The position numbers were made by a program, and so were the translations under genes. The notes under the pieces were generated by a model. That model was not told where the DNA came from. It saw only the letters and a program-made list of their open reading frames with translations, and made no database searches. Positions 54,753-56,124 of a DNA stretch of 56,124 nucleotides are shown here, piece after piece. The DNA is taken from positions 1 to 56,124 of the forward strand of contig JAQTXC010000014.1 of NCBI GenBank assembly GCA_028689015.1, read 5' to 3'. The stretch is from Dechloromonas sp. (lineage in GTDB: Bacteria; Pseudomonadota; Gammaproteobacteria; Burkholderiales; Rhodocyclaceae). The first letter of the stretch is position 1; every line of letters starts with the position of its first letter.

Positions 54753-55483
54753 AGACGTTCTCCTTCAAGGGTAACCAGAGCCCCGCCGCGCGAACGACGC
54801 AAGGCCTCCAGCCCGTAATGGACAAAAGACAGGGCCGCCAAGGCCGGCACCAGCAAGCCCAGCACCGGCACATGGGCCAGCAGCGCCATACTCAGACCCA
54901 GCATGAACAATGGCACTTTTTGCTGAGCGCGCAAGCTTTGCCATTCCGCCGTGCTTGCATGCATTGACAGCGCGTCATAGGCGAAGGTCCGGCGGTTCAG
55001 CCAGGCCATCAGCAGTAGCGGAATCAGTAGCGACATGCCAGGAATCAGCCACAACGGAATGGTCAGCAACCAGCCAGCAATGAACAAAACCGAGGCCAGC
55101 ACGCTGTTGACCGCAGCCGCGACGAAGCTGTCCTTGCCCATCGCTGCCACGTCGCGATATTCGTTCTCTGACAGGTGCTTCAACATCAGCGGCATGATGA
55201 CGATGGCGGCGATCAACGAGGCCGCCAGGTAGGCGACGGCAAAAATCGCCATCCAGCCGCCGAGGTAGGCCAGGATATGGGCCAACCAGACCAAACCCCA
55301 GCCAACCAGCAGGGTCATCGGTGGGTAATCCATCATCTGTTGCACCACCCAGCCGAGCGCCCAAATCGCCAGCGCGATGCTGAGCAGCAAGGAAAAAACT
55401 GCTGGGATCAGCACGTAAACCCAGACCTTGCCCTGTTTCAGGCTGGCCAGCGTGCGCCCCAGCGCCAACATGACATCACCCAT
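54749..55483 (-). CDS. EI24/CysZ-like membrane protein
   Basis: A 244-residue inner-membrane protein with about four to five hydrophobic segments (VYVLIPAVFSLLLSIALAIWALGW, IFAVAYLAASLIAAIVIMPLML, VLFIAGWLLTIPLWLIPGMSLLIPLLLM, VLGLLVPALAAL) and the family pattern LLMAWLNRRTFAYDALS. This fits the EI24 domain family that includes the sulfate transporter CysZ; no cysteine genes are nearby, so the substrate is unknown. It overlaps the hrpA end by eight bases. Confidence 0.85.
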   Translation of the reverse strand: MGDVMLALGRTLASLKQGKVWVYVLIPAVFSLLLSIALAIWALGWVVQQMMDYPPMTLLVGWGLVWLAHILAYLGGWMAIFAVAYLAASLIAAIVIMPLMLKHLSENEYRDVAAMGKDSFVAAAVNSVLASVLFIAGWLLTIPLWLIPGMSLLIPLLLMAWLNRRTFAYDALSMHASTAEWQSLRAQQKVPLFMLGLSMALLAHVPVLGLLVPALAALSFVHYGLEALRRSRGGALVTLEGERL

Positions 55484-56124
55484 GCTTGATCCCTTCCCAT
55501 TGTTTTTCCAGCCGTTTCACCGATACCGGCACCGGCGTGCGCAATTCCTGCGCGTAGAGGCCGACACGCAACTCCTCCAGCAGCCAACGGAATTGCTCAA
55601 CCTGCGGATCGACCGCCCCCAGCTTAGCCAACTGGATAGCGCGACGCTCGTAATGAGTCCACAACGACACAAAATCGGCCATCAGTTGCGCATCGCGAGC
55701 CGGGTTGGCTTTCAACTTGTCGAGGCGGACGCCGACGGCCTTGAGATAGCGCGGGTAATGCTGCAGACGCTCGAAGGGCGTATCGACGACGAAGGTCTTG
55801 CCGAGCAGTCGCTTCAACTGCGCCTCAATATCGGCGACAACCGCCCCCTGCGCCTTGTACGCTGGCAGTTTTTTCACCACTGCCTGCCACTCGCTCAGCA
55901 CCGTGCCGACCAGCCGGCAGACTTCCTGCATGATTAGCCCCAGCCGCGCCTTGGCCTCGGCACAGCGCGCCTTGAAGGCTTCCGGCGTGGTCGGCAGCGG
56001 CTCGGTCAGGCAGGCGCGTTCGAAAGTCAGTTCGACGATCTGCCGCTTCAACTCGTCGGTCGAGCCCAGCGCCATGTACTGCATGCCCATGTCGTTGAGG
56101 CCGGGCACGTTCTTGTCGAAGTAC
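55476..56124 (-). CDS. hrpA: ATP-dependent RNA helicase HrpA, C-terminal part
   Basis: The last 215 or so residues of a protein that enters from the right edge. The visible part contains YFDKNVPGLNDMGMQYMALG, FEALKARCAEAKARLG-like sequence (FKARCAEAKARLG), QHYPRYLKAVGVRLDKL and VEQFRWLLEELRVGLYAQELR, ending in VSVKRLEKQW. These are typical of the DUF3418 C-terminal domain of HrpA, a DEAH-box helicase that rescues stalled ribosomes. The helicase motor itself is outside the window. Confidence 0.93.
   Translation of the reverse strand, partial: YFDKNVPGLNDMGMQYMALGSTDELKRQIVELTFERACLTEPLPTTPEAFKARCAEAKARLGLIMQEVCRLVGTVLSEWQAVVKKLPAYKAQGAVVADIEAQLKRLLGKTFVVDTPFERLQHYPRYLKAVGVRLDKLKANPARDAQLMADFVSLWTHYERRAIQLAKLGAVDPQVEQFRWLLEELRVGLYAQELRTPVPVSVKRLEKQWEGIKHG

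Overview
The window is a gene-dense (about 60% G+C, my estimate) chromosomal stretch from a Gram-negative bacterium, most probably a betaproteobacterium of the order Rhodocyclales (Dechloromonas or a relative). The basis is the gene order bolA-like/murA/his/tatABC/degS-like, the mlaFEDACB plus ABC-2 cluster, kdsD-lptC-lptA, paired phasins and a strong c-di-GMP/type IV pilus flavour. I see no rRNA, tRNA, CRISPR array, insertion sequence or prophage. No stretch longer than about 210 bases lacks a gene.

Region 1 (1-11152, minus strand) is a tightly packed signal-transduction operon. In transcription order it encodes a membrane CHASE2 Ser/Thr kinase, a PP2C phosphatase, a two-domain FHA protein, a membrane CHASE2 adenylate cyclase, a metallo-beta-lactamase-fold cyclic-nucleotide phosphodiesterase candidate, a GAF-linked GspE/PilB-type ATPase, a GAF-HD-GYP c-di-GMP phosphodiesterase and the start of a Fic-family protein. 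Phosphorylation, cAMP and c-di-GMP signalling are thus physically joined to a pilus/secretion motor ATPase.

Region 2 (11226-18911) holds metabolic and envelope genes: an ornithine-cyclodeaminase family protein, sucCD, an FAA hydrolase, a short FimV-like protein, a Nif3 family protein, a DegS/DegQ-type protease and a class II glutamine amidotransferase.

Region 3 (18912-30408) carries tatABC, a HIT protein and the histidine genes. The his cluster is split: hisBHAFIE and hisGD read on the minus strand. Between them lie a plus-strand block (hisC, a small conserved-looking ORF and a PAS-GGDEF-EAL protein) and a two-gene chromate transporter on the minus strand.

Region 4 (30522-37620, minus) contains a cold-shock gene, murA, a BolA-family gene, an ABC-2 exporter and the Mla phospholipid-transport operon.

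Region 5 (37723-48296, plus) is a compact MSHA-like type IV pilus operon: secretin, TPR protein, MshE ATPase with a c-di-GMP-binding type N-terminal domain, GspF-type platform protein, three assembly proteins, a 649-residue PilX-like protein with an internal duplication, and two prepilins. Its promoter is bracketed by a perfect 12-bp inverted repeat.

Region 6 (48303-56124) has a KefB-type antiporter, kdsD-lptC-lptA without kdsC or lptB, two tandem phasin genes behind a perfect-consensus sigma70 promoter with TGC-rich inverted repeats, a CinA-domain protein, an EI24/CysZ-like membrane protein and the 3' part of hrpA. A 12-bp palindromic word, GCGGTCGACCGT, recurs across the window far more often than chance.
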